This document shows, in pieces, positions 45,001 through 55,402 of a stretch of 64,000 nt of DNA. How positions within the stretch are numbered: the first letter of the stretch is position 1; every line of letters begins with the position of its first letter. Origin of the DNA: Echinometra lucunter (Eukaryota > Echinodermata > Echinoidea > Camarodonta > Echinometridae); the NCBI GenBank assembly GCA_029962745.1, contig CM057158.1, positions 6,311,869-6,375,868 of the forward strand, written 5' to 3'. Made by a program: the position numbers and the translations under genes. Below the pieces are notes generated by a model. The model was given only the letters and a program-made list of their open reading frames with translations, did no database searches and was not told the DNA's origin.

Positions 45001-48000
45001 AACAAGTCAGTTGATACAACTGAATGACTTCAATCTCCACTGCAAACGTGTAAGTTTCATGATCATTCCTGTTTACCACAATCATGAAATACAATGAAAC
45101 ATGTTTTTGTCATGTCTTTCTTCCACCTGTCAAACAAAACAGCAAGGCCAAACTAAAATATCATGTCTCTTTCCTAAAAGAAAATTTCAAATTTTAGTTA
45201 CAATCATGAAACTTGCATTGCAGATTGCAGTTTTTCAATTGTGTTAACTCATTTGTCTTTTGGACTAAATGGATGATTATGATTGGTTAGCTGACTTTAT
45301 GTTTGATAACTTGTCTGATCTTTCTGCATGGCCGTGCATGCTAATAATATATTTCTGACATCCAGATAATGCCACCTTAAATATAAAAATCAGCAAAATT
45401 AACATTTCAAAACAATCAAGCAAGTGCTCACCCAAGCAAGACCCATCAATGAGATAAGTCACAACATAAACAACGATGTATGTCCATAATTGTCAGAAAG
45501 CTTTCAGAATATTTTTAAAAAAATCCTTTAGTCTCCACAGTCAGGCCTAACACAACTATCAACTTCGCCGATACCATGCTGATACCAACCTACACAAATT
45601 CACATTCTTGTCAATCCCGAATTTTGCACCCTTTCACAAAAGTTACTTTTCCTCGCTCAAGCGTAAAATATTTTGAGATATTTTGGCGGGATTTGATAGA
45701 AGCTACCTCAACTGGTATATTATGAAAAGTTTACAGTTGGAAAAAAGTCCCTGAAAATATTTTGAAATATTTCAGGGACTTCTTTCCAACTGTAACCTTT
45801 TAGGTGGACACGTATGTACTGTGTACAGTATAATAGCGTAATTAAATATCTTGTGGGTCATCTTGCCCCTATCAATACCCTGGCGTCGCCCCTGCCTTCC
45901 GCTCAGCGCGTTTCTGTTTTACACCGATGCCTAGGCATTTTCACGAAAAAATCCTACAAGTGCTCTGGTGAAAGAGTCTAAGTCCTCAGCGCACATAGAC
46001 GACAGCCAAGATAACCACTGCATGCACATGAATACATTGTAATAATGTGCGCGAACGAGCTATATTTCTCTGTGGCTTAGCCTGATCTTATCTTAAGGAG
46101 AAAAAAACAATTAAATACATACATGACATAAGGAGAGAGAAAAAGGTAGATGGAAGGAAGAACAAATTAAAACATATGGACATGGAAGAGGATAGATGAG
46201 AGGAAGAACAAAGAAATACGTGAAGAAAGAACGGAGGATACAGAATTCATTGTATTTCTTCGTGTTTTTTTCTTTTATCTATACCTTTCCCTTTTCTTTA
46301 TGGACTTCTAGGCCTATGGATCCATCTTACTGTTTACATTTCTTTGGGCAATCCTCTCGTCTGTTTCTTCGCCTTCAGTTCCTTGAAGGCTCCTTTTCCT
46401 TCTGTATTTCTTTGCTTTTTCTTTCATCTATTCTCTCTGTACACGTATACGATCGCCGCGTGCGCCGCTGTATGTGGAGTTTCATAATGATCTATGGCTG
46501 ATCTATGGCTGAAACGAAACCTAGACTTTGAAACCAGCACGTTTGATGCAATTAATCGAAAAACTGCCTAGGCTACGGTGCAAAACGGAAACGCGCTTCC
46601 GGTCAAGGATGTACCATTATACAGTTCCGAGGCTAAGTCTCACCTACCCGTTATATGGGTCAACCGATTTATGAGTATAAAGACACAAAAAAGTGTGTTG
46701 GTACCTTCATGCAATGTTGATATTCATACCCGTTTTGGGTAGCCGAGATAATGATGACGACGTCGATGATGGTTATGACGATGATGATGATGTTTACTAC
46801 AGCGATAACAATAACAACCCTAAAATAATGATAATGATAATGATTATCAAAGTAATCTTTAATACAATGACAATGATAGAAACAACAGTGAGGATAATGA
46901 TAACAATAAAACTGAATTCATATAGCACATATGTCCGCAAACTGCCTTCAGAACAGCTGCCCTAAGCGCTGAAGGCATTCCAGGAATTGCCCCCTGGCCG
47001 GGCTTGTGACGAGGTTGCATATGAAAATATCTCTCTAAGGGTGCGTTCAAGCGATTTAATTTTTGAAGCTAGAATCACAAACATGAATCACAAATCAAAA
47101 CGCTATTACAAAACACGGCTACTGCGAGAGAGCGTTCAAGCGATTTTTCATCAACGCTGATTCTTGCTCATTTCAAGCCCATCCACTGCGCATCGTACTG
47201 CGCATTTTGACCCAGGAAGGTCAACTTTAGCCACATCATTCATTTGTCTGTATATCTTTCTTATGCTATTCTTTGTTTTCATTCTATCTTCTTCTCTTTC
47301 CATCTTTTCTTATGTTATTCTTTGTTTTTTCCTACCTTCTTTTCTATGTTTCCTTATGTCATTTATTTTAACCTTTTTCTATCTTCCCTTGTTATTCTTT
47401 CTCTTCCCATCTTTTCTTATGTTATTCTTTGTTTTTTCCTACCTTCTTTTCTATGTTTTTTTATTTTCTCTATGTTTTCCTTCTATCTTCTCTTTCCGTC
47501 TTTCCTTATGTGATTTTTTGTTTTCTTCTATCTTCTTTTTTCTGTCTTTTCTTGTTCTTTGTTATTCCTTCTATCTTCTTATCTTTCAATCTATCTTTTG
47601 TTATTGTTTGTTTCCGTCTATCTTCTTTTCTGTCCATCATTCCTTATGTTATTCTTTGTTTTCTTCTATCTTCTTCTCTTTCCATCTTTCCTTGTTATTC
47701 TTTGTTATTCATTCCATCTTATCTTTCAATCTTTTCTTATGTTATTCTTTGTTTTCTTCTTTTATCTTCTTCTTATTCGTCTTTTCTTGTTATTCTATGT
47801 TATTCTTTCTATCTCCTTATCTTTCAGTCTCTTCTTATATTGTTAATTTTTTCCTTCTATCTTCTTCTCTGTCCATGTTTCCTTATGTTATTCTTTGTTT
47901 TCTTCTATCTACTTCTTTTTCGTCTTTTCCTGTTATTCTATCTTATTCCTTCTATCTCCTTATCTTTCAGCCTCTTCTTATATTATTCTTTGTTTTCTCC

Positions 48001-51000
48001 TTCTATCTTCTTTTCTAGCTTTCTGTATGTTGTTTTATCTTTCTTCAAACCTTGGTGTGAAAGCAACAGTAGAATCATGATTGACCGTTGCGTTCAATCG
48101 ATTTTTAGCGACCGTGGTTCTGCAGAATCATGATTCAAAACGTACCTTTTTCAGCGTTTCATGTTTGCGTTTTGAAAGACGTTTATTTTTATGACCTGCG
48201 AAAAATCGATTGAACGCAAGCGTGATTTAAACTAAACGTCTTTCAAAACCGTGATTCTAGGGTGAAAAATGGTCGCTTGAACGCGGCCTAAGAGTGAGAA
48301 AATAATAGTACATTCTACAGTTAAAACGTGGTTCAAGTAGGTCTTTTTCCTTTTCGTAGTCTAATGTAAATTTTGCGCAACAATGCAGTGTAATTAAGCT
48401 CAATCTCTCAGCAGTATATTGGGTTAAATTAAACTTTACGAACGACTGGTGATACCTTCTTGGGTGCTAATCAGTTTCTCATTCATTTACATGTAGCACA
48501 AGAAGGTATCACCAGTCGTGCGTAAAGTCGTTCGTAACTTACGAACAGCTTTATGAAACACCCCCCCCCCCCCGATCATTATCCTAGGGCATATGCAATT
48601 ATCGCCGTGGAATGGCTTTTACTAAACACTCGGGTCGCGGGTCGCTGGGTATGGGGCGCCAAGTGTTAACTAAGTTGTTTGGTCCAAAACTGCACAATTC
48701 AGTGTCAAAAGTTCACTCAAAACTTATTTTCTTTATAGAATTCACGAGCCGTGAACCATTCCGTTACGAAATGAAATGCAACGGACGATTTTGCAACAAG
48801 AACCTCCCACCAATATGAATAAACAGACTGGATTTATAATTATGATCTCTCATTAACCTGCTATATTCACTTCGCCCGGGCATTGACTTTGTTTCGTTAC
48901 AAACACTTTCTGCATAGCAGAGGTTAACACTTAGCGTACCATACCCAGCGAGCCGCGACCCGAGTGTTTTCCAGCGCGACGCGACCCGAGTGTTTAGTAA
49001 AAGCCTGTGGAATGACCCTAAAAAACTACCCCGGATGATTCCCCCCCCCCCCCCCCCCGCCTTGTTACCGCGGAAAGAGTCCCTTATTTAGCCAGAGGGG
49101 GTAATTTTTTTCAGGGTAAATTGTCCTGGGGTTAATTTTGCAGGGGTAACTGTCATGGGAATTTTCCTGGTTGGTTGTTGACAGGGGGTAACTGTCCACG
49201 GATTGTCCTCGGGTAGAAAAAAAAGTCAGGAGGTATCTGTCCTTAGGTGCCTGTACGTACGCGTAGGGGTCATTTTCTGGGGGTAATTATCCTAGAACCT
49301 TGATAGAATTTCCATTGCGTATCTTGAGCATATGAAAATAGTGGAAAAAACAGCACACTTTATTCTTGTTTTTAAAATCTGGAACAGTTTTAGCGGTGCA
49401 TGAACATGGTGAAGAGTTTAATACCTGTATGGAGAAAAAAGTTGATCAAGATAATATTAAAGATAATCAAAATAACAATATTTTCATTATATTTTCTTTC
49501 TGTCAAGGGCGCATTGAGGAAGATGAAACTATCGTCTGTCCGTCTGGTAAGTAGTGTCTGAATGTCATCGCAAATAATTTTACTTATACATAGGGATTGG
49601 ATGCCACCTTAAGTGACCATGAGTATGTCTATAATTTTGTACAATTATATAAACCGTACATAATTATTCAAAAGAAGGAATACTAGGAAAATCAAAGGCA
49701 TTATTCCGAAGGGTACTAGCTCCATAAACGATACAGGGTTCTACTTTCCGAACATTATCGGAAATGTGAACCTTATTTAGTTTTGGAATTACGATCCTTA
49801 TTTCATTTTGAGGAATTACAGACGTACGGAATGACAAATCTTTTGCGTAATAAACATTGGGGAAAACGTTATACAGCCCCTCAGTTCCTCACATAGAGAC
49901 CTGTCTCTTCTTAAAGCTTTTCTTTTTTTAAAAGAATCTCTTTAAAACGTTATCCACAAGTCGTGTGTGTCAAGGCATTATTTTTCTCTAGGTTGTACTA
50001 TTACTAAAAACAAAGGAAGTAAATCGCTTTTCTATTCCTATTCTCATTATCTTTCATATTTGCAGATGGCGACACATGTGTCCCTTTCACTCTCTTAATT
50101 GAGCAATGCCAACAGAATTCAAGCTCTTCTCCTGGATTTTACTGCAATTGCGATTCCGTTTGTGAACATTTTGATGACTGCTGCTATGGACACAACGAGA
50201 ATGGATCTTCACAAGTGGTTGAGGCCAAACTCAACCCAGAGAGGCAGTACTGGAGTTGTACACCGTTCAGAATTGGCATTGAATCGAACACCGCTTGCAT
50301 TCGTGATGTTTTTGTGGTGAACAGATGCCCACCAGGAACTAGTGAGGACCCTGCTTTGGTTAGGAGATGTGAGAACCCTGTAGCGAATGACACTGTCTTC
50401 TTCGACTCTCGAGAAATCTTCTACCGCAACAGGTACTGCGCTCTTTGCCATGGCACCAGCTCATTGGAACTCACCCCGTACATCATTTTCAAGCCTTGTT
50501 TGGACAGCAAACTGAATGAAAAGGAGTTTTGTGGCCTACGACCATTTCTAATTAATGGAAGTGCCCCTCCTCCCATCCGATGGTGCGTAGAAGACAATGC
50601 CATTATATCTCAATGTGATTCGCAAACGGAAGGTGTAAAATCACCGTGTTTGAACGAAACTGCGAGAGTGATGATCAAAGGTAGTATCTACAAGAATACT
50701 GATTGTGCAACATGCAACGGAGTGGCAGTTTATAACACTTCCACTCTTAGAAGCAATTGTGAACTTTATCCCGAAGGCCAACTTATTGTGAGTGATGTTC
50801 CTTACAGTTACAGCGCGCCTGCCTTCGACATCACATACTACTACCCAGAGCTGCGATGCCTGAATGGCCTCCAATTATCTGGCACCGAATGCGTTCCAGA
50901 AGCCAGTTTCTGGCCAGATTGCAGGAATGGATATTTCCTCTTTGCCGATATCACGAACGGGTCTCTGCAGTGTTTCGATGGCTTCGAGATCCTGAAGATT

Positions 51001-54000
51001 CAAGCATACAAGAACAGTCGTAATGCCACCGTCTATGAATTCACAAGTGCTGACCGTGATGGGAGTAAATACACCTTTATGACGTTTTCAGCAAGCATCT
51101 TGCCAGATAAGACCCAGATTGAAGGCTTCGTTAGAGATAAATTGAATGACACTTTCAGTAAATGTTGCAAAGACAATAGGATTTATATTAGTGAATCATG
51201 CCAAATTGAATACGAACTATCTGCTGTCAATGAGAGTGAACTTTCTTGGATAATTGACGACGTGGAATTGTTTGAACCAGTGGTCATCAATGGAACAACG
51301 TATATCATGTACAATCACACGACTTTTGTCAAGCCGCTAGAATGGTACAATAACACTGAATACAAACGTTTCTCAAAAGAGTGGAATTTCTCCGCAGAGC
51401 GGTCGTTCATGCTTTATGGACAGATTGTTTACATCGACACCTGTGCGTATACCGTTGTGCCGAGCTCTTTCATTACTGAAAATGAGAGAGATAATGTTAC
51501 ATATTTGGTAGGTATATATGCTTTTATGAAGTTACCACGACATAATGATCGCTGATGATCGATGCTGCAACTAGCTCCTTATATTACAAGAAAAAAAAGC
51601 GATATCCATCAAAACAAGAATAATAGAAAAATCTACTTGTTAGAACCCCTTTTTGTCCAGCATTTAGAACCCTACAGAAAAGGGGTAGTATAATGGGCAA
51701 TTTATATTTTAATAATTCCAAATGGTCCCCTGTGCATCCAATATTGGTTCTAAAGACCCGTTTAGATCCCGTTAGAGAACTTTTATAGTCCATTGATGGT
51801 CTTTGAAGAACCTTTAAAGGTTCCAAATGTGGGACAAGAAAATTTTCAAATCATTTTTTTCTATGAGTGTTTATATTTCTTAAGGATTTAACCTGTGGTA
51901 AGTATCAAAGCATCTCTTTATTCGACTTCTGTCTTGATATGCTTATAAAACGAAAATAACTATACTGATAGTAATGCTGTATTTTGATTATATTCCATTT
52001 CTCCTGCTACTTTCAGATTTACCAGGGCATCTCCTTTCCTCCAGAGAGCTACATCCGCTACAAGAATGGTTCTGTCCGTCTCTGCTGGACAGGACCCGAC
52101 CCTCCAGAACCTGTGACAATGTTCGTGTACTCCCAAGGGCAATACATTCTAAACCTCATCCTCTTTTCGTTATCTTCGATCTGTCTCTTGGCTACCCTGT
52201 GTACGTATTGTATTTTCAAGCCTCTGAGGAACCTCCAAGGTATATCTATCATGAACTTTGTTTCTGCCATGCTAGTTGCACAGGTTAGTACAACAGTAAA
52301 CTACATGACAGATTTCCCTTTTGTCTCTTTAATTTTTTGAACATTGCGCAGAAGGTTTCTTCTGCTTAGCCTTATGATACCACTACTGTAAAAAGAAATA
52401 ATGAATATGTTTTGCATCGTTATCACCAGGGCAATGTAGACCTGCATGAGTTCCTTATGTTAATGACGTTATTTCTGATGCTGCCGACATACTCCTAGAA
52501 AGGTTGCCTGTACAATATAGTCGGGAAAATACACACAAAAGGTTTTCCAGTAGTACCTGCAATTAGTTTATGTAGGCCGCCTAATAAGCTGTAGTTCATT
52601 GTCATTGCTACATTAGCGTAGAGTAGTCTGTACGAAACGTATCAAGAAAACTGACATAAAAGCTTGCAATTTAATTTTATTTTATCAAAGGTGCTGCTTG
52701 AGTTCATCGCTCCTTATATGATATCCTTACCAACCATGTGCACGACAGCAGCGGCCATCACGCATTATTTTCTCCTCGCTGTCTTCACCTGGACGAATAT
52801 CTTGGCATGGGACCTTGTCCGACACTTTGCATCCTCCTCCTTTCTACCAAAAAGGCAGGGAGAAAAGAGACGTCTGATCGTTTACCTTGCGATCGGCTGG
52901 GGTCTCCCTCTCATTATCGTCATCCTCTGTTTGGTAGTCCAACTTCAGAACCCTTCGCTATTTCGCTACGGCAAGATCGGGACATCTTGTTGGATCTACC
53001 CATCCAGGGCTATCGTTCTGGCCTTCTTGGTCCCTGTTGGCGTTAGTTTCTTTGCCAACATCGTTCTATTCTCATTGACTGCCTGTGGTGTTCACAAAAG
53101 CAAGCGTGATTCCATTGTTCTTCATGACGGTGCCCAAGAGCAACGCAAAGAGATGTTCAAGGAGCTGGTTGTCCATTTTAAGGTTTGTTAAATATTATGT
53201 GTATATTGTTGCATATTGTTGGCATGAAATCATTAGATTCAGAGACATGGAAAAAGGAAGGCGAGCGGATATTGATTTCACCGGATGTCATGGAATCAAT
53301 GCTAAGCCAGAATAGGACATGACAGCACTTGATATGCTTGAAGAAACGCTCTGTGCACAACCAGTTTTATGGGCCGCAAATTTGGACGTGGGTTTCGTCA
53401 AGGTTAATGTAGTTGTATGGGGCTATATGCCTATAGTATTCCCTTAATTATCATTTCGGATCACTTCAATTCCTGCCCTCGTCTACTTTCTATGTAATCC
53501 TTATTCATGTTCTGGTTTGTGTGAATAATCAATCCCATATGGTGGCCCTGAAGTACGCTTGACAACAGGTCATGCGCGACGTGAATTTCGCCACCTTTGC
53601 GCTCCAGTCGCGAAAAAAATTAATGACCTAGGATGTGAATTTTACGTCGCACATGACCTGTTGTCGAGCGTACTTCAAGGCCATCATAATCCTTGCATGT
53701 CAATTTTCATTTCCACTTTATCCTTTTTATTATATCACTGCATTGTCGTCCTCTCAGATATCATGTCTGCTTGGGTTTGGATGGTCCTTTGGTTTTATCG
53801 CTGCCTTCGCTCGGGCTGCCGCTGTCTGGACCATCTTCATCATCACCAGCTCTCTGCAAGGCGTCTTCGTCTTCATCTTCTTCGGCGCTAACCAACGAGT
53901 GAGGGATCTCTGGCGAAAGAGAATCCGTGAATCTAAGCCGAGAGAGAAAAGTTCAAGTAAAACTCCATCCACCGGAACGGCTACAACAAGTTTGGGGGGC

Positions 54001-54072
54001 ATGGGTCGGGGAGATAGGCACAGGCAAAAACTCCTAGAAGTACGGTCATCAGGGTCAAATACCCAAGTTTGA
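41636..54072 (+). CDS. Receptor gene 2: complete SMB/Methuselah-like GPCR (six exons)
   Basis: Gene-level entry. Exons 41636-41807, 49508-49546, 50066-51507, 52017-52283, 52691-53182 and 53758-54072 join to 2727 nt: 908 residues and TGA. Predicted product: signal peptide (1-~22), an acidic linker, a somatomedin-B-like module (about 68-113), a cysteine-rich N-glycosylated ectodomain to about 590, seven helices (about 594-850) and a basic tail ending T-Q-V, a class I PDZ ligand. The loop LRNLQG after helix 1 and the helix-3 segment FTWTNILAWDL place the membrane domain nearest the Methuselah-like class B3 receptors. No GPS motif is visible, unlike most adhesion receptors. It is expected at the plasma membrane; ligand and G protein are unknown. 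Introns have phases 1,1,0,0,0, shared with gene 1 about 12 kb upstream, so the pair arose by tandem duplication. Confidence 0.88.
41964..42058. repeat. Purine microsatellite (GA)n/(GGGA)n
   Basis: About 95 bp of GA repeats with GGGAGGGA interspersions, in the first intron of receptor gene 2. Confidence 0.9.
42060..43370. other. Intron 1 of receptor gene 2, no further exon seen
   Basis: AT-rich sequence with T runs and a G run near 43024. The short frames here lack splice sites in compatible phase. Because exons 1 and 2 already join in phase, no extra exon is required. Confidence 0.4.
43370..43650. repeat. Degenerate AAAAGGGGCA-rich repeat with perfect palindrome
   Basis: AAAAGGGGCA recurs about every 40-90 bp. 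A perfect 36-bp palindrome without spacer sits at 43415-43450 (half-site CAGATTTCAATTAGGACG). The family is the inverse of the CCCCTTTT-rich stretch at 34930-35475. Confidence 0.6.
44205..44480. repeat. Dispersed repeat, copy matching 58575-58790
   Basis: Shares a G run, then CCTATG-TTTTTCAA-TGATC, an AAAAAG/GAAGAA purine stretch and GGGTCGTGCAACTA / GGGTCATGCAACTA with the copy near 58.6 kb in the same orientation. Not recognised as a named family. Confidence 0.55.
44892..44946. repeat. Tetranucleotide microsatellite (CAGT)n(CAAT)n
   Basis: About seven CAGT units followed by about four to five CAAT units, in the first intron of receptor gene 2. Confidence 0.9.
45725..45802. repeat. Short perfect-stem hairpin
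   Basis: TTTACAGTTGGAAAAAAGTC with CCTGAAA pairs with TTTCAGGGACTTCTTTCCAACTGTAA across a ~15-base loop, with few mismatches. The ~78-bp stem-loop has the size of a microRNA precursor, but it is equally consistent with a tiny MITE. Confidence 0.55.
45855..45900 (-). repeat. Dispersed repeat, inverse of 59652-59695
   Basis: GGGTCATCTTGCCCCTATCA with CCTGGCGTCGCCCC here is the inverse complement of GGGGCGGTGCCAGGATATTT and GGGGGCAAGATGACCCA near 59.67 kb. Likely one end of a shared transposon family. Confidence 0.55.
46735..46925. repeat. GAT/AAT microsatellite running into a SINE/LINE-like tail
   Basis: Interrupted GAT and ATAATG units precede AAAACTGAATTCATATAGCAC, which read on the minus strand is a 'GTGCTATATGAATTCAGTTTTATT' type terminus (split here: GTGCTATATGAATTC, AGTTTTATT), a common retroposon 3' end. 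The associated body extends to about 46990 and is not recognised. Confidence 0.45.
47039..48288. mobile_element. Non-autonomous Harbinger-like element carrying a minisatellite
   Basis: Ends GGGTGCGTTCAAGCGA and TCGCTTGAACGCGGCC are inverted repeats, and CTAGAATCAC recurs inverted at both subtermini. TAA flanks the element on both sides (47036-47038 and 48289-48291). GG-starting ends with a 3-bp T-A-A duplication fit PIF/Harbinger. The middle (about 47240-48020) is a pyrimidine-rich minisatellite rather than a transposase. It lies in the first intron of receptor gene 2. Confidence 0.78.
47240..48020. repeat. Pyrimidine-rich minisatellite (~45-60-bp units)
   Basis: Phrases TTATGTTATTCTTTGTTTTC, TTCTATCTTCTT and TCTTTC(C/A)ATCTTTCC recur throughout with irregular periods of about 45-60 bp. 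All three plus-strand frames stay open for long stretches, giving spurious Phe/Leu/Ser-rich 'proteins' of up to 284 residues. Confidence 0.85.
48433..48527. repeat. Hairpin, ~35-bp stem
   Basis: ACGAACGACTGGTGATACCT followed by TCTTG pairs with CAAGAAGGTATCACCAGTCG (then TGCGT) on the other side of a ~25-base loop. The stem is nearly perfect. A second partial arm (GTCGTTCGTAACTTACGAAC) lies just to the right. Confidence 0.65.
48614..49005. mobile_element. hAT-type MITE with GGCTTTTACTAAACACTCGGG ends
   Basis: Ends GGCTTTTACTAAACACTCGG and CCGAGTGTTTAGTAAAAGCC are perfect inverted repeats; a CGACCCGAGTGTT unit is tandemly doubled at the right end. Flanks GTGGAAT (left, 48607-48613) and TGTGGAAT (right) form a 7-of-8 match, consistent with an 8-bp target duplication carrying one change. 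Size 392 bp; located in the first intron of receptor gene 2. Confidence 0.75.
49080..49300. repeat. Degenerate GGGGTAACTGTCC repeat
   Basis: Irregular recurrences of GGGGTAA(C/T)TGTCC, CAGGGTAAATTGTCCTGGGG and similar phrases at roughly 25-40 bp spacing, immediately upstream of exon 2 of receptor gene 2. Confidence 0.5.
49508..49546 (+). CDS. Receptor gene 2, exon 2 (39-bp acidic exon)
   Basis: Acceptor TTTCTGTCAAG and donor TCTG|GTAAGT. With phase 1 at both ends it gives RIEEDETIVCPS, the counterpart of the 51-bp exon of gene 1. Because the length is a multiple of three with symmetric phases, it could be skipped without breaking the frame. Confidence 0.8.
50066..51507 (+). CDS. Receptor gene 2, ectodomain exon (somatomedin-B-like module)
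   Basis: A 1442-bp exon (acceptor CATATTTGCAG, donor TTG|GTAGGT). The core C-x9-C-x11-C-x-C-x3-C-x5-CC (FYCNCDSVCEHFDDCC) matches the somatomedin-B pattern in its second half. Then come RQYWSCTPF, FYRNRYCALCHG, WCVEDN, TDCATCNG, CVPEAS, a CFDGFE block and DTCAYTVV, with many N-x-S/T sites. It is 23 codons longer than in gene 1, mainly around the CNG to YYYPEL interval (extra residues 'LRSNCELYPEGQLIVSD'). Confidence 0.9.
51600..51850. repeat. Internal inverted GAACC/GGTTC-rich segment in intron
   Basis: Contains several GAACC and GGTTC words (TTAGAACCCCTTTTT, TTGGTTCTAAAGACCC, GAAGAACCTTTAAAGGTTCC) that can fold locally. It resembles the interior of a small foldback element, in intron 3 of receptor gene 2. 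Confidence 0.4.
52017..52283 (+). CDS. Receptor gene 2, juxtamembrane and helix 1-2 exon
   Basis: A 267-bp phase-0 exon (acceptor CTACTTTCAG, donor CAG|GTTAGT). Encodes NGSVRLCWTGPDPPEPV, helix 1 at about residues 594-618, the loop KPLRNLQG, and the start of helix 2 (ISIMNFVSAMLVAQ). Same length as the gene 1 exon, with roughly 85-90 percent nucleotide identity by eye. Confidence 0.9.
52691..53182 (+). CDS. Receptor gene 2, helix 2-5 exon
   Basis: A 492-bp phase-0 exon (acceptor TTTATCAAAG, donor AAG|GTTTGT). It is open throughout; codon 13 is TTA (Leu), where gene 1 has TGA. Shows the helix-3 cysteine (residue about 657), YFLLAVFTWTNILAWDL, helix 4 LIVYLAIGWGLPLIIVILCL, the loop cysteine in KIGTSCWIY and helix 5 AIVLAFLVPVGVSFFANIVL. 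It ends in the third intracellular loop (QEQRKEMFKELVVHFK). Confidence 0.92.
53539..53686. mobile_element. Foldback MITE in last intron of receptor gene 2
   Basis: Arms of about 45 bp: GCCCTGAAGTACGCTTGACA with ACAGGTCATGCGCGACGTGA on the left; the inverse TACGTCGCACATGACCTGT and TGTCGAGCGTACTTCAAGGC on the right. The 148-bp element sits about 70 bp upstream of the last exon. Confidence 0.75.
53758..54072 (+). CDS. Receptor gene 2, helix 6-7 and C-tail exon
   Basis: A 315-bp terminal exon (acceptor GTCCTCTCAG). Encodes helix 6 (SCLLGFGWSFGFIAAF), helix 7 (WTIFIITSSLQGVFVFIFFG), the basic NQRVRDLWRKRIRESK and a Ser/Thr/Arg/Lys-rich tail ending S-N-T-Q-V. T-x-V at the very C terminus fits a class I PDZ ligand. 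The first candidate poly-A signal is AATAAA at 54737-54742. Confidence 0.92.
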   Translation: MSCLLGFGWSFGFIAAFARAAAVWTIFIITSSLQGVFVFIFFGANQRVRDLWRKRIRESKPREKSSSKTPSTGTATTSLGGMGRGDRHRQKLLEVRSSGSNTQV

Positions 54073-54524
54073 GTACAAAGCAGAGTATATTTTCTCGATA
54101 ATCAATGTGTATTTATTTCAAAAGTTGGAAAATGGTCGGAAACGTTTGCTTCTTTGTGCTCCCGCCCAGTTGTATATTGCCCTATATATATAGTGTATAT
54201 GATACCTTTTGTACTACATTCATAACATTATTTTTTTTTAGTATGAAGAGCCCTGACCTAATTAATTTTGCTAGATGACGGAAGAATATTAAGTAATTTG
54301 AATTATTCTTTCATATCGTTTTGTAAATTGGTAAGATTAGTGGGTAGATACTTTTTTTCTACAGCTGACATCTCTTCTGACCTAAGGCTGATGGTGATTT
54401 AACATCAGCACAATGACATAAAATCACCCCTCGACTCTGATAAAGAAATGAACTAAGTGATGATGAGACTGTATTTAACAAATGATCGGCATGATGACTT
54501 CTTTTTGTGCTTATTGTAGGGGCT

Positions 54525-54526
<2 letters not shown>

Positions 54527-54590
<64 letters not shown>

Positions 54591-54650
54591 TAATAATAAT
54601 AATGATAATAATTAATAATAATAACAATAACAATAATAATAATAATGATA
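54527..54650. repeat. Trinucleotide microsatellite (AAT)n
   Basis: About 120 bp of AAT units with a few interruptions, about 0.45 kb downstream of the receptor gene 2 stop codon. Confidence 0.95.
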
Positions 54651-55402
54651 ATTATAACAATGAAAAGATAAAAACAAATTATATACCGTCCCCCACACCC
54701 ACTGCTACCCCTATCACACGCATCCACGAACCATGCAATAAAACTTACATAAGAGACATGTCTCGCTCAAACTTTGACAAATCTGGGGTTGCCCTGGCTG
54801 AACATTCTTGGGAATATGCATATAGAGAGTCGTGGGATAAAGCATACGAAGTGTTTCTCAATGAATTTGATATCATAGTTTCCCTTTGAAAGAAAAGCGT
54901 TACTGAATAAACGGAATCTAAACCATGGATAACAACAGCAATATTGAAATCATGTAAGAAGAAGATAAAACTATTACAAAAAATATAAAAATACCTGAAG
55001 AACTCTTCAGCGTACAGGAAAAATTTATACAGAGAGTATCGAAATGCTCTTTTTACAAAATTATTCGAAAGTCCAATAAATCTTACTATACAAGTCAGTT
55101 CGAAGAAAGCTGCAGTAAACGAACTTGGAATATTGTCAATAACATTTTGAAGAGGGAAACTAAGAGAAAGAATCAAAGCTGTTTTTGTGATGAAAATAAT
55201 AAGAAACTTATAGAACATGTTGATATAACAAACAAATTCAATGAATATTATATAAGCGTTAGGACAACGTTTACAAATACAAGTAACATTGACCTTAAAT
55301 GTAAGTCTTATATAGAGGGTCAATATCAAAGGTCATTGTTTCTGAAACCAACAGAAGGTTATAAAATCATATAGTGAAGACAAAGAAAATAAGTAAGAGT
55401 CC

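Noticed and set aside
47164..48018. Long plus-strand open frame of 284 codons, rich in Phe, Leu and Ser, resembling a membrane protein
   Set aside because: It is a translation of the pyrimidine-rich minisatellite; all three frames are open over the same stretch and the repeats are visible at DNA level.
54745..55329. 194-codon minus-strand open frame
   Set aside because: It is antisense to a recognisable LINE linker on the plus strand and has no domain of its own.
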